DNA of 64,000 nucleotides from positions 248,001 through 312,000 of the forward strand of contig JAZQCM010000014.1 in the NCBI GenBank assembly GCA_045546275.1, given 5' to 3'. This document shows positions 15,925-24,154 of the stretch, piece after piece. Origin of the DNA: RGIG1927 sp045546275. GTDB taxonomy: Bacteria > Bacillota > Clostridia > UMGS1883. Positions within the stretch are counted from its first letter, which is position 1. Every line of letters starts with the position of its first letter. Both the position numbers and the translations under genes were made by a program. The notes beneath the pieces were generated by a model. That model was not told the origin of the DNA and did no database searches. It worked only from the letters and a program-made list of their open reading frames with translations.

Positions 15925-16000
15925 GGACCATTAGCTCAGTTGGTAGAGCACCTGACTCTTAATCAGGGTGTCCCGGGTTCGAGTCCCTGATGGTCCACCA
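15925..16000 (+). tRNA. tRNA-Lys (CTT anticodon)
   Basis: A complete 76-base cloverleaf with encoded CCA. Acceptor GGACCAT / ATGGTCC, D arm GCTC/GAGC, anticodon stem CCTGA/TCAGG with loop CTCTTAA (anticodon CTT), T loop TTCGAGT, discriminator A. The T stem CCGGG/CCCTG has one C-T mismatch at its second pair (positions 50-64). Co-transcribed with tRNA-Thr, 7 bases apart, and ended by the hairpin at 15998. It reads AAG. Confidence 0.95.
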
Positions 16001-16041
16001 AAAGAAAAGCCAATCACGAAAGTGGTTGGCTTTTCTTTTGG
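15998..16041 (+). terminator. Long hairpin terminator after tRNA-Lys
   Basis: A 20-bp stem that begins with the tRNA CCA end, with a GAAA loop (16018-16021). The right arm ends GGCTTTTCTTTTGG, which acts as an imperfect T run. Confidence 0.8.
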
Positions 16042-16400
16042 TGTATTGCGGAATTTGACAGGGTATTTTAAAAGTAGGTGCTTTACCAACTGAGCGTGGC
16101 GAAGTTGGTGGAACTGCGTAGCGACCGATGCCGGTGGCGGGTAAAGGGAGCACGCAAAGGCTGTGCCGAGGTCGAAGTAGCCGAGCGAGCCAGCGAGGAT
16201 ACGAGGGCACCTCAAACGGAAGAGCACCATTTGTAAATCATCGCCTTTACAAGGCTCGATTTCAGCTCGCAGGGACTCCTCGCTAAAAACAGTCCACAGG
16301 ACTGTTTTCTTAACGCTCGGACTGATGGTCCACCGCAAACGGAAGAGCACCATTTGAAAGATTGGTATAGGGTTAACTATGTACAATCGTCTTTTTTTCT
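16042..16400. repeat. GC-rich island carrying tRNA-Lys fragments and a direct repeat
   Basis: This stretch is visibly richer in G and C than its surroundings and has no credible gene. It holds three kinds of duplicated sequence. (1) AGGTGCTTTACCAACTGAGC at 16076-16095 is the reverse complement of the tRNA-Lys D arm, 19 of 20 bases identical to 15934-15953. (2) CTGATGGTCCACC at 16322-16334 repeats the tRNA-Lys 3' end (15987-15999). (3) A 21-base direct repeat, core AACGGAAGAGCACCATTTG, lies at 16213-16233 and 16336-16356. A 10-bp hairpin AAAACAGTCC / GGACTGTTTT lies at 16286-16308. It may be a degenerate integrated element, a repeat family, or the remnant of tRNA gene copies. Confidence 0.65.
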
Positions 16401-16474
16401 GTACCATCAGATACTACAATTATATTTTTGATTTGCAATGCGGACAAACCCTATTTATTAACTTGTGAATTTTA

Positions 16475-16503
16475 TTGCGTTGAAGAAAAAATGGTAGTAT
16501 AAT
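16475..16503 (+). promoter_or_regulatory. Sigma-A promoter of the PAP2 phosphatase gene
   Basis: TTGCGT (16475-16480), 17-bp spacer, TATAAT (16498-16503), 29 bases before the start. Confidence 0.6.
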
Positions 16504-16532
16504 ATAGTTAATAACAAAAAGGGAGTAAAACG

Positions 16533-17450
16533 ATGGAAGTATTACATTTTTTTGAAAATTTGCGAACCCCTGTAATGGATGAATTTTTCTCACTCATTAC
16601 AAGACTTGGCGAAGAAACCTTTCTTATTGTAATTGGTCTTATTCTTTTTTGGTGTATTAACAAAGAGCAAGGCTACTATGTTCTGTCTGTGGGCTTTATG
16701 GGACTACTTATAAACCAGTTTTTAAAAATAACCTTTAAGGTGCCACGCCCCTGGGTTAAGGACCCTTCCTTCACAATTGTTGAAAGCGCAAGGGAAGCTG
16801 CAACAGGCTATTCCTTCCCAAGCGGTCACACCCAGATTTCGGTAGGTACCTTCGGCTCTATTGCAAAAATAAGCAAAAACTTTTTTGTTAAGGTGTTGTG
16901 CATTATTATCTGCGTTTTAGTGCCTGTATCAAGAATGTATTTAGGTGTTCACACACCTAAAGATGTTTTAACCTCGGTTGCTGTTGCGCTTTTGCTCATA
17001 TTTACCTTTGAGCGTGTAATGAGTATTGTTGACAAAAAGAAAAGCATGCGGATTTTTCTTGGCATAATGACAGGTATGTCGGTGCTTTATCTTTTGTATG
17101 TGAGCCTTTTTGTAACGGGTGATTTAAACGACAACAACTACATTTCCGCAATCGAAAATGCTTACAAGGTATTAGGCTGTATTATAGGTTTATGGTGCGG
17201 TTATGAAATTGATAACAGGTTTATACAATTTGACACAAAAGCTATCTGGTGGGCACAAATTTTAAAGGTTGTTACAGGTTTAGTGCCTCTTCTTCTGATA
17301 AAGTCAATGCTCAAAAAGCCATTAGCCTTGCTTTTGGGACAAAATGCAGGCGATATGGTTAGATATTTACTAATAGCAGTATTTATTTCGGGCATATGGC
17401 CAATCACTTTCAAATATTTCAGTAAAATGGGAAAAACTCCGAAGAACTAA
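16533..17450 (+). CDS. PAP2-family membrane phosphatase
   Basis: A 305-residue integral membrane protein with the three-part PAP2 active site: KVPRPWVKD (about 68-76), SFPSGHTQ (about 96-103) and SRMYLGVHTPKDV (about 137-149). These carry the catalytic His pair, Arg and Asp. It has about eight membrane segments; the second half (180-305) is a further hydrophobic domain beyond the minimal PAP2 fold. Likely substrates are undecaprenyl pyrophosphate or phosphatidate, which would recycle the lipid carrier for peptidoglycan and wall polymer synthesis. It lies near the polysaccharide cluster but is transcribed separately. Confidence 0.88.
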   Translation: MEVLHFFENLRTPVMDEFFSLITRLGEETFLIVIGLILFWCINKEQGYYVLSVGFMGLLINQFLKITFKVPRPWVKDPSFTIVESAREAATGYSFPSGHTQISVGTFGSIAKISKNFFVKVLCIIICVLVPVSRMYLGVHTPKDVLTSVAVALLLIFTFERVMSIVDKKKSMRIFLGIMTGMSVLYLLYVSLFVTGDLNDNNYISAIENAYKVLGCIIGLWCGYEIDNRFIQFDTKAIWWAQILKVVTGLVPLLLIKSMLKKPLALLLGQNAGDMVRYLLIAVFISGIWPITFKYFSKMGKTPKN

Positions 17451-17469
17451 AGTCCTTCGGAGTTTTTTT
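17432..17469. terminator. Bidirectional terminator between PAP2 and the phosphodiester glycosidase
   Basis: AAAAACTCCGAAG / CTTCGGAGTTTTTTT. The stop codons of both convergent genes lie in or next to it. Confidence 0.9.
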
Positions 17470-19720
17470 ATTGGAACATATATTTAATTTCGTCGCCCAT
17501 AAAAGAGAAAACAAGTGGGGCAGAGGAGTATAAGCCGTATTCGTAAGAATTGTTCATACAGTCGCCTACCGCACCTAAGTAAAGGTATCTCACACCGTTT
17601 TCAACGGTAACCTCGCTTTTTTCTCCTGTGGAAACAACAAACACGTTAATTCCATTGTCCTTTGCAAGGCCTATAAAATGCTTGAAAACCTCCTGCTCGG
17701 AAGAATCCATGTTATAAAGAGGTGAATTAATCATTACAACCAGATTTTTTTCGCTCATGTTTTCCACGGTGTATTTGAATTTTGTCCATGCAGTTTTGTC
17801 GGTTTTTGAAAACGAGGTGTCGGCATTTGAAAAAGTAACAATGCGGCTGTTTTCAATAATCCGCTCTGTAAAGCCGTTTGTAAGGCGGTAAAAGTTTAAA
17901 ATTCCCCACTGGTCAAAAATGTCGGACAATGCATACACATCGCCGTTTGTGGCAAGGTGGTTAAGTCGTGCTTTTAGCTGGAACTGTTCAATAAAGCTGC
18001 TTGGAGCATGCATTTTTCCGCTTACGGTAATCATTTCGCCGCCTTGTATAAAGCCTTCAAATTGGTCTGTGGTTTTAACATCCTTTTCACGCTCATGCTT
18101 TTCAAGGTTTACAACAGCAGTTGAGGTTAAATTTTCATATTTTGCAGTTATTGTGCCCGAAGCGTCCCCAACTTCAACTGTGGGAGCATTAAAAACAATG
18201 TCTCCTGTTGTTTCAAAATGCAAAAGTGATGGTGGGATAGGTGCCGAAAAGCCTGTGGTGTCGTAGGCAGTAACCAATACATCACGTGTTTTGGTTATGT
18301 TTTCGGGGTAAATGTTAATTGCGAAAATATCCCCTAAAACACGGAGGGTACATTCCGCAGCAACGCCTTTGTATTCAGCGCGAATTGTATGCACACCCTT
18401 GGAGGTGGGCATAACGCTTGTGCCCGAAATTATTGCGTATGGGTCAGAGCAGGTAATGGAAATATCATTTTCCAAAGCATTCACATTATTTGAGTTTTCG
18501 TCAAAAAATGCGGCAGACACATTCACCTTGTCGCCTGCAACAATAGTGTCAGCAGAAAGAAAAGCTTTGCCGTATAACGGGTTTTCCAAAGGCTCAATTT
18601 CCGAAAAAACTCCCACTGCAGTTGAAACCTTTCTTAGGGTTGAAGCTGTATTTTTAACTTCCTTTTCACCTGTTACACTATTTTCCACAACCATTGTGGT
18701 GCTTCCGCCGCCGTCAAGGTTTATGGCGTTGTAGCAGCCTAACTCAATCATGTATTTTGCAAGGTCGGTCTGGTCAAAGCCGGGAGTGTTTGTTTGTCTT
18801 CCGTCAACTGTTACTAAAATAAGTGTGTTGCCGTCCTTGGTAAGTCCCATGCCTGTTCGCTGTGCCTTTCCGGGAATGGTGCTTGTAAAGTCAGATACCT
18901 GACCATTCTTTACAATAACCGTGTTACCGCCCGAGGCTTCTTTAATTTTGCCAACATCGGGAGTAATGCTTGTTTCCACACGGATTGTGTCGCCGACTTT
19001 AAAATTGGAATTCAAAAAGCCGTTAATGGAATAATTTGCAATAAAAACCGCACCATCTTCGGGGATTTCAACCATTTCATTGCCCCAGGAGGAGGAAACC
19101 ATTTTATAGGAATTTTCGTCCTCATATTCACAAATCATGCCGTAGCAACCTTCCTCAACAGTAACCTTTTCGCCCCATGCAGGAGTTATCATTGTAACAG
19201 CCCCTGTGGTTAAGGGGTATTTATTAATCTGGTAAAGCTCGCAAGTTGAGTTGTAGGGGCTGTTTTCCGCATACAATGTGCCCTTAAAGGTAAAGTAGTC
19301 AAAAATCACGCTGTTTTCTTCTGTTATGGCAAAGGAAACAAAGTTGTCGGTGGATGGGGTGGAGATAAGCTCACCCTGTTGATAAACCATACCAAGCATG
19401 TTTGTTTCCCCTGAAAACATGTTGAAAAAGTCGGCATTAACAGCGGCTTTCGCATTGTAGTGCTCTGCCATGTTTTTAACTGTTTCAAGACTTGACGAGC
19501 CCGAAGGGGAGGTAAGCACCTTAATGCTTGCGTTTTCGTCCGTAAGGTCAATTTTTAAAATATCTGTTTTTACCCAGCCGTTTTCATAAAAGGCATCGGA
19601 GCTTTCGTATGTAACGCCTCGTGTAACGGTTGTTTGGGAAATTTTTTCGTAAATTGGTTCAGCCTGAGCCGAAACTGATATAAGTGATGCTGACAAAATG
19701 ACAGCTAATATTTTTTTCAT
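17468..19720 (-). CDS. Secreted phosphodiester glycosidase (NAGPA domain) with Ig-like and phosphoesterase-like C-terminus
   Basis: A 750-residue exported protein; start at 19720 (ATG, GAAAGGATT upstream), signal peptide ending SVSAQA. Residues about 75-380 are a NAGPA domain: SIKVLTSPSG and AKAAVNADFF early, then GMGLTKDGNTLILVTVDGR and YNAINLDGGGSTTMVV, the core motif of enzymes related to mannose-6-phosphate uncovering enzyme and to wall teichoic acid or exopolysaccharide phosphodiester glycosidases. The middle (about 390-560) is Ig-like (AFLSADTIVAGDKVNVSAAF). The last about 180 residues (LVVMINSPLYNM ... LYLGAVGDCMN) look like a metallophosphoesterase-type domain without obvious metal motifs. 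It could remodel phosphodiester-linked wall polymer made by the divergent cluster at 19861. Confidence 0.85.
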   Translation of the reverse strand: MKKILAVILSASLISVSAQAEPIYEKISQTTVTRGVTYESSDAFYENGWVKTDILKIDLTDENASIKVLTSPSGSSSLETVKNMAEHYNAKAAVNADFFNMFSGETNMLGMVYQQGELISTPSTDNFVSFAITEENSVIFDYFTFKGTLYAENSPYNSTCELYQINKYPLTTGAVTMITPAWGEKVTVEEGCYGMICEYEDENSYKMVSSSWGNEMVEIPEDGAVFIANYSINGFLNSNFKVGDTIRVETSITPDVGKIKEASGGNTVIVKNGQVSDFTSTIPGKAQRTGMGLTKDGNTLILVTVDGRQTNTPGFDQTDLAKYMIELGCYNAINLDGGGSTTMVVENSVTGEKEVKNTASTLRKVSTAVGVFSEIEPLENPLYGKAFLSADTIVAGDKVNVSAAFFDENSNNVNALENDISITCSDPYAIISGTSVMPTSKGVHTIRAEYKGVAAECTLRVLGDIFAINIYPENITKTRDVLVTAYDTTGFSAPIPPSLLHFETTGDIVFNAPTVEVGDASGTITAKYENLTSTAVVNLEKHEREKDVKTTDQFEGFIQGGEMITVSGKMHAPSSFIEQFQLKARLNHLATNGDVYALSDIFDQWGILNFYRLTNGFTERIIENSRIVTFSNADTSFSKTDKTAWTKFKYTVENMSEKNLVVMINSPLYNMDSSEQEVFKHFIGLAKDNGINVFVVSTGEKSEVTVENGVRYLYLGAVGDCMNNSYEYGLYSSAPLVFSFMGDEIKYMFQ

Positions 19721-19778
19721 AGCATCAATCCTTTCTAAAATAAAGTATATCATATTTATTCACAAAAGAAAAGGCTTG

Positions 19779-19807
19779 TTGACTAAAAAGTTGGGATATG
19801 GTATAAT
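19779..19807 (+). promoter_or_regulatory. Sigma-A promoter of the wall polysaccharide operon
   Basis: TTGACT (19779-19784), 17-bp spacer, TATAAT (19802-19807), about 54 bases before the first gene. I see no other strong promoter before 27907. Confidence 0.85.
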
Positions 19808-19860
19808 TACTAAAATAGGATTATTGTGCCATGGTGCGCATTTTGGTAAGAGGTGTTATG

Positions 19861-20391
19861 ATGAGAATAGCAGATATCTTCTCCAACGGTTTTATGGTTT
19901 TAAGAGGTGCTTTTAAAAGCTTCAGGTTTGATAAATGCGGAAAGCTTCTTCGCTGTGAAAAGGGCGTAAGGGTTTTGAAAAATAACGGAAAAATCCTTGT
20001 TGGAAACAAAGTTCTTTTGCACAGGTTTGTCAAGCTTTCGGCCTATGGGGGCACCATTGAAATAGGTGACAATTCATACATTGGTGACAGAACGGAAATC
20101 CATTCCGGTGCATCCGTTAAAATCGGTAACGGGGTTAATATAGCATGGGATTGCAACATTTTAGATCGTGACTATCACGCCTTTGAAGCTGATGCTGAAC
20201 AAAAAAAGCCTGTTGAAATTTGCGACAGGGTTTGGATTGGTGTGGGCAGCACCATTTTAAAGGGCGTTAAAATCGGCGAGGGCGCAGTTGTGGCAGCAGG
20301 CAGTGTTGTTACGCATGATGTTCCTCCCGCTTGCCTTGTGGGGGGCAACCCTGCAAAGGTCATCCGTGAAAACGTAAGTTGGAAAGCATAA
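19861..20391 (+). CDS. Hexapeptide-repeat O-acetyltransferase
   Basis: A 176-residue left-handed beta-helix acyltransferase of the LacA/MaaT group. Hexapeptide turns run from about residue 50 to 160: VGNKVLLHRFVKL, IGDNSYIGDRTEIHSGASV, IGNGVNIAWDCNIL, then the loop with DRDYHAF carrying the catalytic His, and WIGVGSTILKGVKIGEGAVV. It ends with VGGNPAKVIR, the CoA-side signature. Upstream in-frame ATGs exist at 19831 and 19858; AAGAGG lies 7 bases before the one at 19861. First gene of the polysaccharide operon; it likely acetylates a sugar of the wall polymer. Confidence 0.88.
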   Translation: MRIADIFSNGFMVLRGAFKSFRFDKCGKLLRCEKGVRVLKNNGKILVGNKVLLHRFVKLSAYGGTIEIGDNSYIGDRTEIHSGASVKIGNGVNIAWDCNILDRDYHAFEADAEQKKPVEICDRVWIGVGSTILKGVKIGEGAVVAAGSVVTHDVPPACLVGGNPAKVIRENVSWKA

Positions 20392-20408
20392 TATAGAGGG
20401 TGTAGTAA

Positions 20409-21950
20409 TTGAAAGAAAAGAAAGGTCTGTTGGGAGCAGTAAGCTCTGTTATGGTCATAATGGTCTTATCAAGGGTTTTGAGCCTTGTAAGTAACCAGGT
20501 GTACATGTCCTTTTTCGGAGCATCTGACCCGTATTTAAATGTATATTCCTATGCAATCAGCATTCCGAATGTTATTTTCACCTGTGTGGGAACAGCGCTT
20601 TCAACGGTGGTTATTCCCATTTATGTAGGTCACATGGCATCGGGAGATATGAAAAGTGCAAAAAAGTTTGCGGACAACATTATTTCCATATCTCTTGTGC
20701 TCACGCTTATATTGGTTTTGTTCGGAATGGGCTTGTCCTTTGTGCTTCCAAGGTTTACCGCCTTTGCAAAGGACGAAAACATATTTAAGTTTGCTGTTAC
20801 AGCGCTTTTGATTGTAATGCCCGTTATGTTCTTTTATGCATTGAACTATATTTTCCAGGGCATGTTACAGGCAGTTGGCCGCTACAAGCTTCCCGCATTT
20901 GTAAGCGTGCCCTCAAGCCTTGTTGTTATTCTTTACATTTTCCTTTTAGGGGACAAGTTCGGGGTAATGGGACTTCTCATTGCAACTGTAATTGGGCTCA
21001 GTTTGCAGGCAATTATACTTATTCCGCCTCTTGTAAAGGACGGCTACAGGTTCAAGCCAAGCTTTGAACTTAAGCACCCCGACATTATAAAGGCAGGTAA
21101 AATGACCGTGCCTGTGCTTTTGGGCGTTGGTGCATACCAGCTTAACATGTTCTACAACAACACCATGATTGCACGCTTTGACGGCATGGTAACAATACTT
21201 ATGTTTGTACAGAACATAACAATTTATCTTGTGCTGGCGTTTGTGTATTCAATAACTGCGGTTATTTATCCAAGGCTCACCGAAAGCGTGTCCAAGGGCA
21301 ATATTGATGAATACAAGCAGTCCCTTTCAGGCATTCTCATGAGCGTGTGTGCACTTTTGGTGCCCATGACCTTTGGGTTTATCGGTGTAAGAGAAAGCCT
21401 GCTTAACCTTATTTCGGCATGGGGAAAAATTACTCAGGCGGAAATTTTTAGTGCAGCAATACTTTTAAGCATGTACGCCATAGGCATTTTAGGCATTGGC
21501 TTTAAGGAAATTCTTGACCGTGCATTGTATGCTTTGGGCAACACTAAAATCAGTGCAGTAAACGGCGTTGTTATAATGGTGGTAAATATTGCATTAAGCC
21601 TTGTGCTCGTAAAGTTTATGGGTGCATACGGTATCCCTCTTGCTTACTCTGTTGCGTGTCTTACAGGCATGTGTGTACTGCTTTGGGCAATCCGAAAAAA
21701 AATCGGCACATTTGCAAAGGGCTTTGGTTTAACATTGGTTAAGTGTGTGATTGCATCGGTGGTAATGCTTTTTGCAGTTGAAGGGCTTAACCTGTTAATT
21801 CCTGCGGAAAGCACCATTGTAATGCGTGCAGTAAGGCTGTTTGTTCCCGTAGGATGCGGACTTTTGGTATACTATATAATGGCAATTGCTCTTAAAATTG
21901 GTCCGGTAACCGATTTTACAGGCAAAATTCTGAAAAGAGGTCGCAGATGA
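20409..21950 (+). CDS. MurJ/MviN-family lipid flippase
   Basis: A 513-residue MOP-superfamily membrane protein with about 14 membrane segments. The N-terminus (SSVMVIMVLSRVLSLV, then YLNVYSYAISIPN) and the central TVPVLLGVGAYQLNMFYNN match the MurJ lipid II flippase family rather than the Wzx O-unit family. TTG start at 20409 with AGAGGGTG 8 bases upstream. Because it sits inside a polysaccharide operon it may move lipid-linked wall polymer repeat units rather than lipid II, or both. Its 3' end overlaps the next gene by 4 bases (ATGA). Confidence 0.85.
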   Translation: MKEKKGLLGAVSSVMVIMVLSRVLSLVSNQVYMSFFGASDPYLNVYSYAISIPNVIFTCVGTALSTVVIPIYVGHMASGDMKSAKKFADNIISISLVLTLILVLFGMGLSFVLPRFTAFAKDENIFKFAVTALLIVMPVMFFYALNYIFQGMLQAVGRYKLPAFVSVPSSLVVILYIFLLGDKFGVMGLLIATVIGLSLQAIILIPPLVKDGYRFKPSFELKHPDIIKAGKMTVPVLLGVGAYQLNMFYNNTMIARFDGMVTILMFVQNITIYLVLAFVYSITAVIYPRLTESVSKGNIDEYKQSLSGILMSVCALLVPMTFGFIGVRESLLNLISAWGKITQAEIFSAAILLSMYAIGILGIGFKEILDRALYALGNTKISAVNGVVIMVVNIALSLVLVKFMGAYGIPLAYSVACLTGMCVLLWAIRKKIGTFAKGFGLTLVKCVIASVVMLFAVEGLNLLIPAESTIVMRAVRLFVPVGCGLLVYYIMAIALKIGPVTDFTGKILKRGRR

Positions 21951-23572
21951 ATAAAATTGTTTATGCATTAAGCTATGCTTCATACTATTTCTTTGCAAGG
22001 CATCTGCCAAGCTCCTTTGCGCCCTATAGTCTGGGAAGCGGCAGGCTAAGACGGCTTTTGTGCAAGGGAATGTTCAGCCACATCGGAAAAAACGTAACCA
22101 TTGAGCACGGCGCATTTTTCGGTGGCGGACGTGACATTGAAATTGGCAACAACAGTGCAATCGGGTTAAATGCCCGTATTATGGGGCCATTGTCAATCGG
22201 AGAAGACGTGATGATGGGACCAAATGTGAGCATTTACACCCAAAATCATGAAACCGAAAACATATACAAGCCCATGCGCTGGCAAACAGCACCAAAGAAA
22301 AAGGTTACAATCGGTAACGACTGCTGGATAGGTGCAAATGCAATTATTCTGCCCGGGGTTACAATCGGCAACGGTGTAATAATCGGTGCAGGTGCAGTTG
22401 TGAGCCGTGACGTGCCTGACTTGGCAATTGTGGGCGGTGTTCCTGCAAAAATTATTAAATTTCGTGAGGAGAGAAAAGATTTGCCCAAGCTTAAGGTTTT
22501 GTATCTTATAAATCACGCAGGTAAGGCAGGTACTGAAAAGTATGTGTATAACCTTGTGAAAACCTATAAAGAAAAGAACACAAAGTGCTACTTTGCATAT
22601 TCTGAGCCGGGTCTTTTAAGTGAGCAGATGGAAAGCATGGGTATTGAAAGCTTCCGTGTAACAATGAAGCACCCCTTTGATTTAAAGGCGGCAAAAGTAA
22701 TCGGTGATTACTGCAGAGCAAATAACATTGATGTTATTCACACTCAGTACCCAAGAGAAAACTATGTTGCCCTTTTGTCAAGGCTTTACTACAAGGGAAC
22801 AAAGGTTGTGTACACCTGCCATCTCACCCTTAAAACATCGTTTTTGTGGAAAATTACAAACAAGCTTCTCACAAAGCATAACCACAAAATCATTTCCGTT
22901 TGCAATAACGGCAAGGAGCTTTTGGTGGGTAACGGCGTTAATCCAAACAAGATAGACGTTGTGTTTAACGGCATCCGTCCTTCGGAAGAGGTTAAAAAGA
23001 ACCCCGACAAACGAAAAGAGCTTGGCATTGACCCCGACACCTTTGTTATCACAACACTTTCAAGGTATCACATGGCAAAGGGTCTTGACTATTTTACAAA
23101 CAGTGTTTACGAGCTTAAAAAGAGAACAAACAAAAAGTTTCTTGTTCTTTTCTTGGGCGATGGTGAGCTTTTTGACGAAATAAAATCGCAGATTGAAAAG
23201 CTTAATTTAACCGATGTAATATGGCAGATGGGATTTAGAAACGATGCCGACGAAATTTTAAGCTGTAGTGACCTTTACGTAAATTCCGCAAAGTGCTACG
23301 AGGCGTTAAGCTTTGCAATACTTGAAGCTTTAGATCATGCATTGCCTGTTGTGGCAACTGATGTTGGCGGTAATTCCGACATTATTAACCCTGAACACAA
23401 CTGTGGCATTTTGGTTGACTACGGAAACACTCTTCAGATGGCAGAGGCCATTAAAGTAATGATGGAGGATAGCGAAAAGTACGAAACCTTCTCCGAAAAT
23501 GCAAAAAGGGTTGTTAAAGAGGTATTCAATTTAGATGTCCTTCTGGACGAAACATATACAAAATATTTTTAA
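21947..23572 (+). CDS. Acyltransferase - glycosyltransferase family 4 fusion
   Basis: A 541-residue two-domain protein. Residues 1-175 are a hexapeptide acyltransferase (IEIGNNSAIGLNARIMG, MMGPNVSIYTQNHET with the catalytic His, WIGANAIILPGVTIGNG, VGGVPAKIIKF). After a short linker (REERKDLPK), residues about 183-541 form a GT-B glycosyltransferase of family 4: KVLYLINHAGKAGTEKYVYNL with the acceptor-side loop, VVFNGI, TLSRYHMAKGLDYF, and the nucleotide-binding ECYEALSFAILEALDHALPVVAT-type segment (here KCYEALSFAILEAL). The domains are normally separate genes. One protein may add a sugar and acetylate it. Coupled to murJ by a 4-base overlap. Confidence 0.9.
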   Translation: MNKIVYALSYASYYFFARHLPSSFAPYSLGSGRLRRLLCKGMFSHIGKNVTIEHGAFFGGGRDIEIGNNSAIGLNARIMGPLSIGEDVMMGPNVSIYTQNHETENIYKPMRWQTAPKKKVTIGNDCWIGANAIILPGVTIGNGVIIGAGAVVSRDVPDLAIVGGVPAKIIKFREERKDLPKLKVLYLINHAGKAGTEKYVYNLVKTYKEKNTKCYFAYSEPGLLSEQMESMGIESFRVTMKHPFDLKAAKVIGDYCRANNIDVIHTQYPRENYVALLSRLYYKGTKVVYTCHLTLKTSFLWKITNKLLTKHNHKIISVCNNGKELLVGNGVNPNKIDVVFNGIRPSEEVKKNPDKRKELGIDPDTFVITTLSRYHMAKGLDYFTNSVYELKKRTNKKFLVLFLGDGELFDEIKSQIEKLNLTDVIWQMGFRNDADEILSCSDLYVNSAKCYEALSFAILEALDHALPVVATDVGGNSDIINPEHNCGILVDYGNTLQMAEAIKVMMEDSEKYETFSENAKRVVKEVFNLDVLLDETYTKYF

Positions 23573-23600
23573 TGTGCAATGCACAGAAAGGTAGGCTATT

Positions 23601-24134
23601 ATGGAAAAGAAAAAATTTAAGTTCAATGTTGTAGATGCTCTTGTTGTTTTGTTGGTTGTTGCAGTGGTGCTGGTTGTGGGCATTAAGCTTATGGGTGGTG
23701 CCTTTGGTGGCGGCAACGAGGTTGCAAAGTATGAAATCAGCTTCCTTTGCGAAGAAGTTCCCGAATTTGCAGCAAATGTAATTGAAGTTGGCGACAAGGT
23801 TACTTGCGAAATGTCCGACAATAACCTGGGCGTTGTAAAAGAGCTCAAAATAGAACCCTCCAGAACATATGTTACTACAGATAATGGTGATGTAATCTGT
23901 ACAGGTAAGGATTTTTACAACTGCGTATCCATTACTGCAGAAGTAATCGCTGACGAATACGAGCACGGCTTAAAGGTTAAGGGTGCAAAGTATGGCGTTG
24001 GTCACTCTATTACAATAAGAGTTGGCAAAGCAAAGATTTTCGGAAGAGTTTCCGGTATTGAGCTTATTGACAAGCTTGACGCAGAAGAGCTTGCAGCATG
24101 GAAGGCTACTGAAACTGAGGACGAAGAAGTATAA
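23601..24134 (+). CDS. DUF4330 membrane-anchored protein
   Basis: A 177-residue protein with a single N-terminal membrane helix (VDALVVLLVVAVVLVVGIKL, about 10-29) after a basic start (MEKKKFKFN), and an extracytoplasmic beta-rich domain. The start KFNVVDALVVLLV and the GDKVTCEMSDNN / IGRVSGIEL pattern match DUF4330, a family often found in polysaccharide clusters of Firmicutes and Cyanobacteria. Function unknown. Here it sits between a glycosyltransferase fusion and the O-antigen ligase-like polymerase and may help their assembly. Confidence 0.75.
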   Translation: MEKKKFKFNVVDALVVLLVVAVVLVVGIKLMGGAFGGGNEVAKYEISFLCEEVPEFAANVIEVGDKVTCEMSDNNLGVVKELKIEPSRTYVTTDNGDVICTGKDFYNCVSITAEVIADEYEHGLKVKGAKYGVGHSITIRVGKAKIFGRVSGIELIDKLDAEELAAWKATETEDEEV

Positions 24135-24154
24135 GGCAATAATAAAGGAGTGAT

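Noticed and set aside
15959..16210. Second minus-strand frame over the same tRNA region (ends IRDSNPGHPD)
   Set aside because: Also antisense to tRNA-Lys, with no ribosome site.
15987..16334. Active integrative element bounded by the 13-bp tRNA-Lys repeat
   Set aside because: Only about 335 bp lie between the copies and there is no integrase; at most it is a remnant, so it is kept as a finding and not as a mobile element.
15931..16407. Open frame of 158 codons on the minus strand with the peptide GTRTRDTLIKSQVLYQLS
   Set aside because: It is the antisense translation of tRNA-Lys and the repeat island. This peptide is a well-known artefact of gene callers at tRNA genes.
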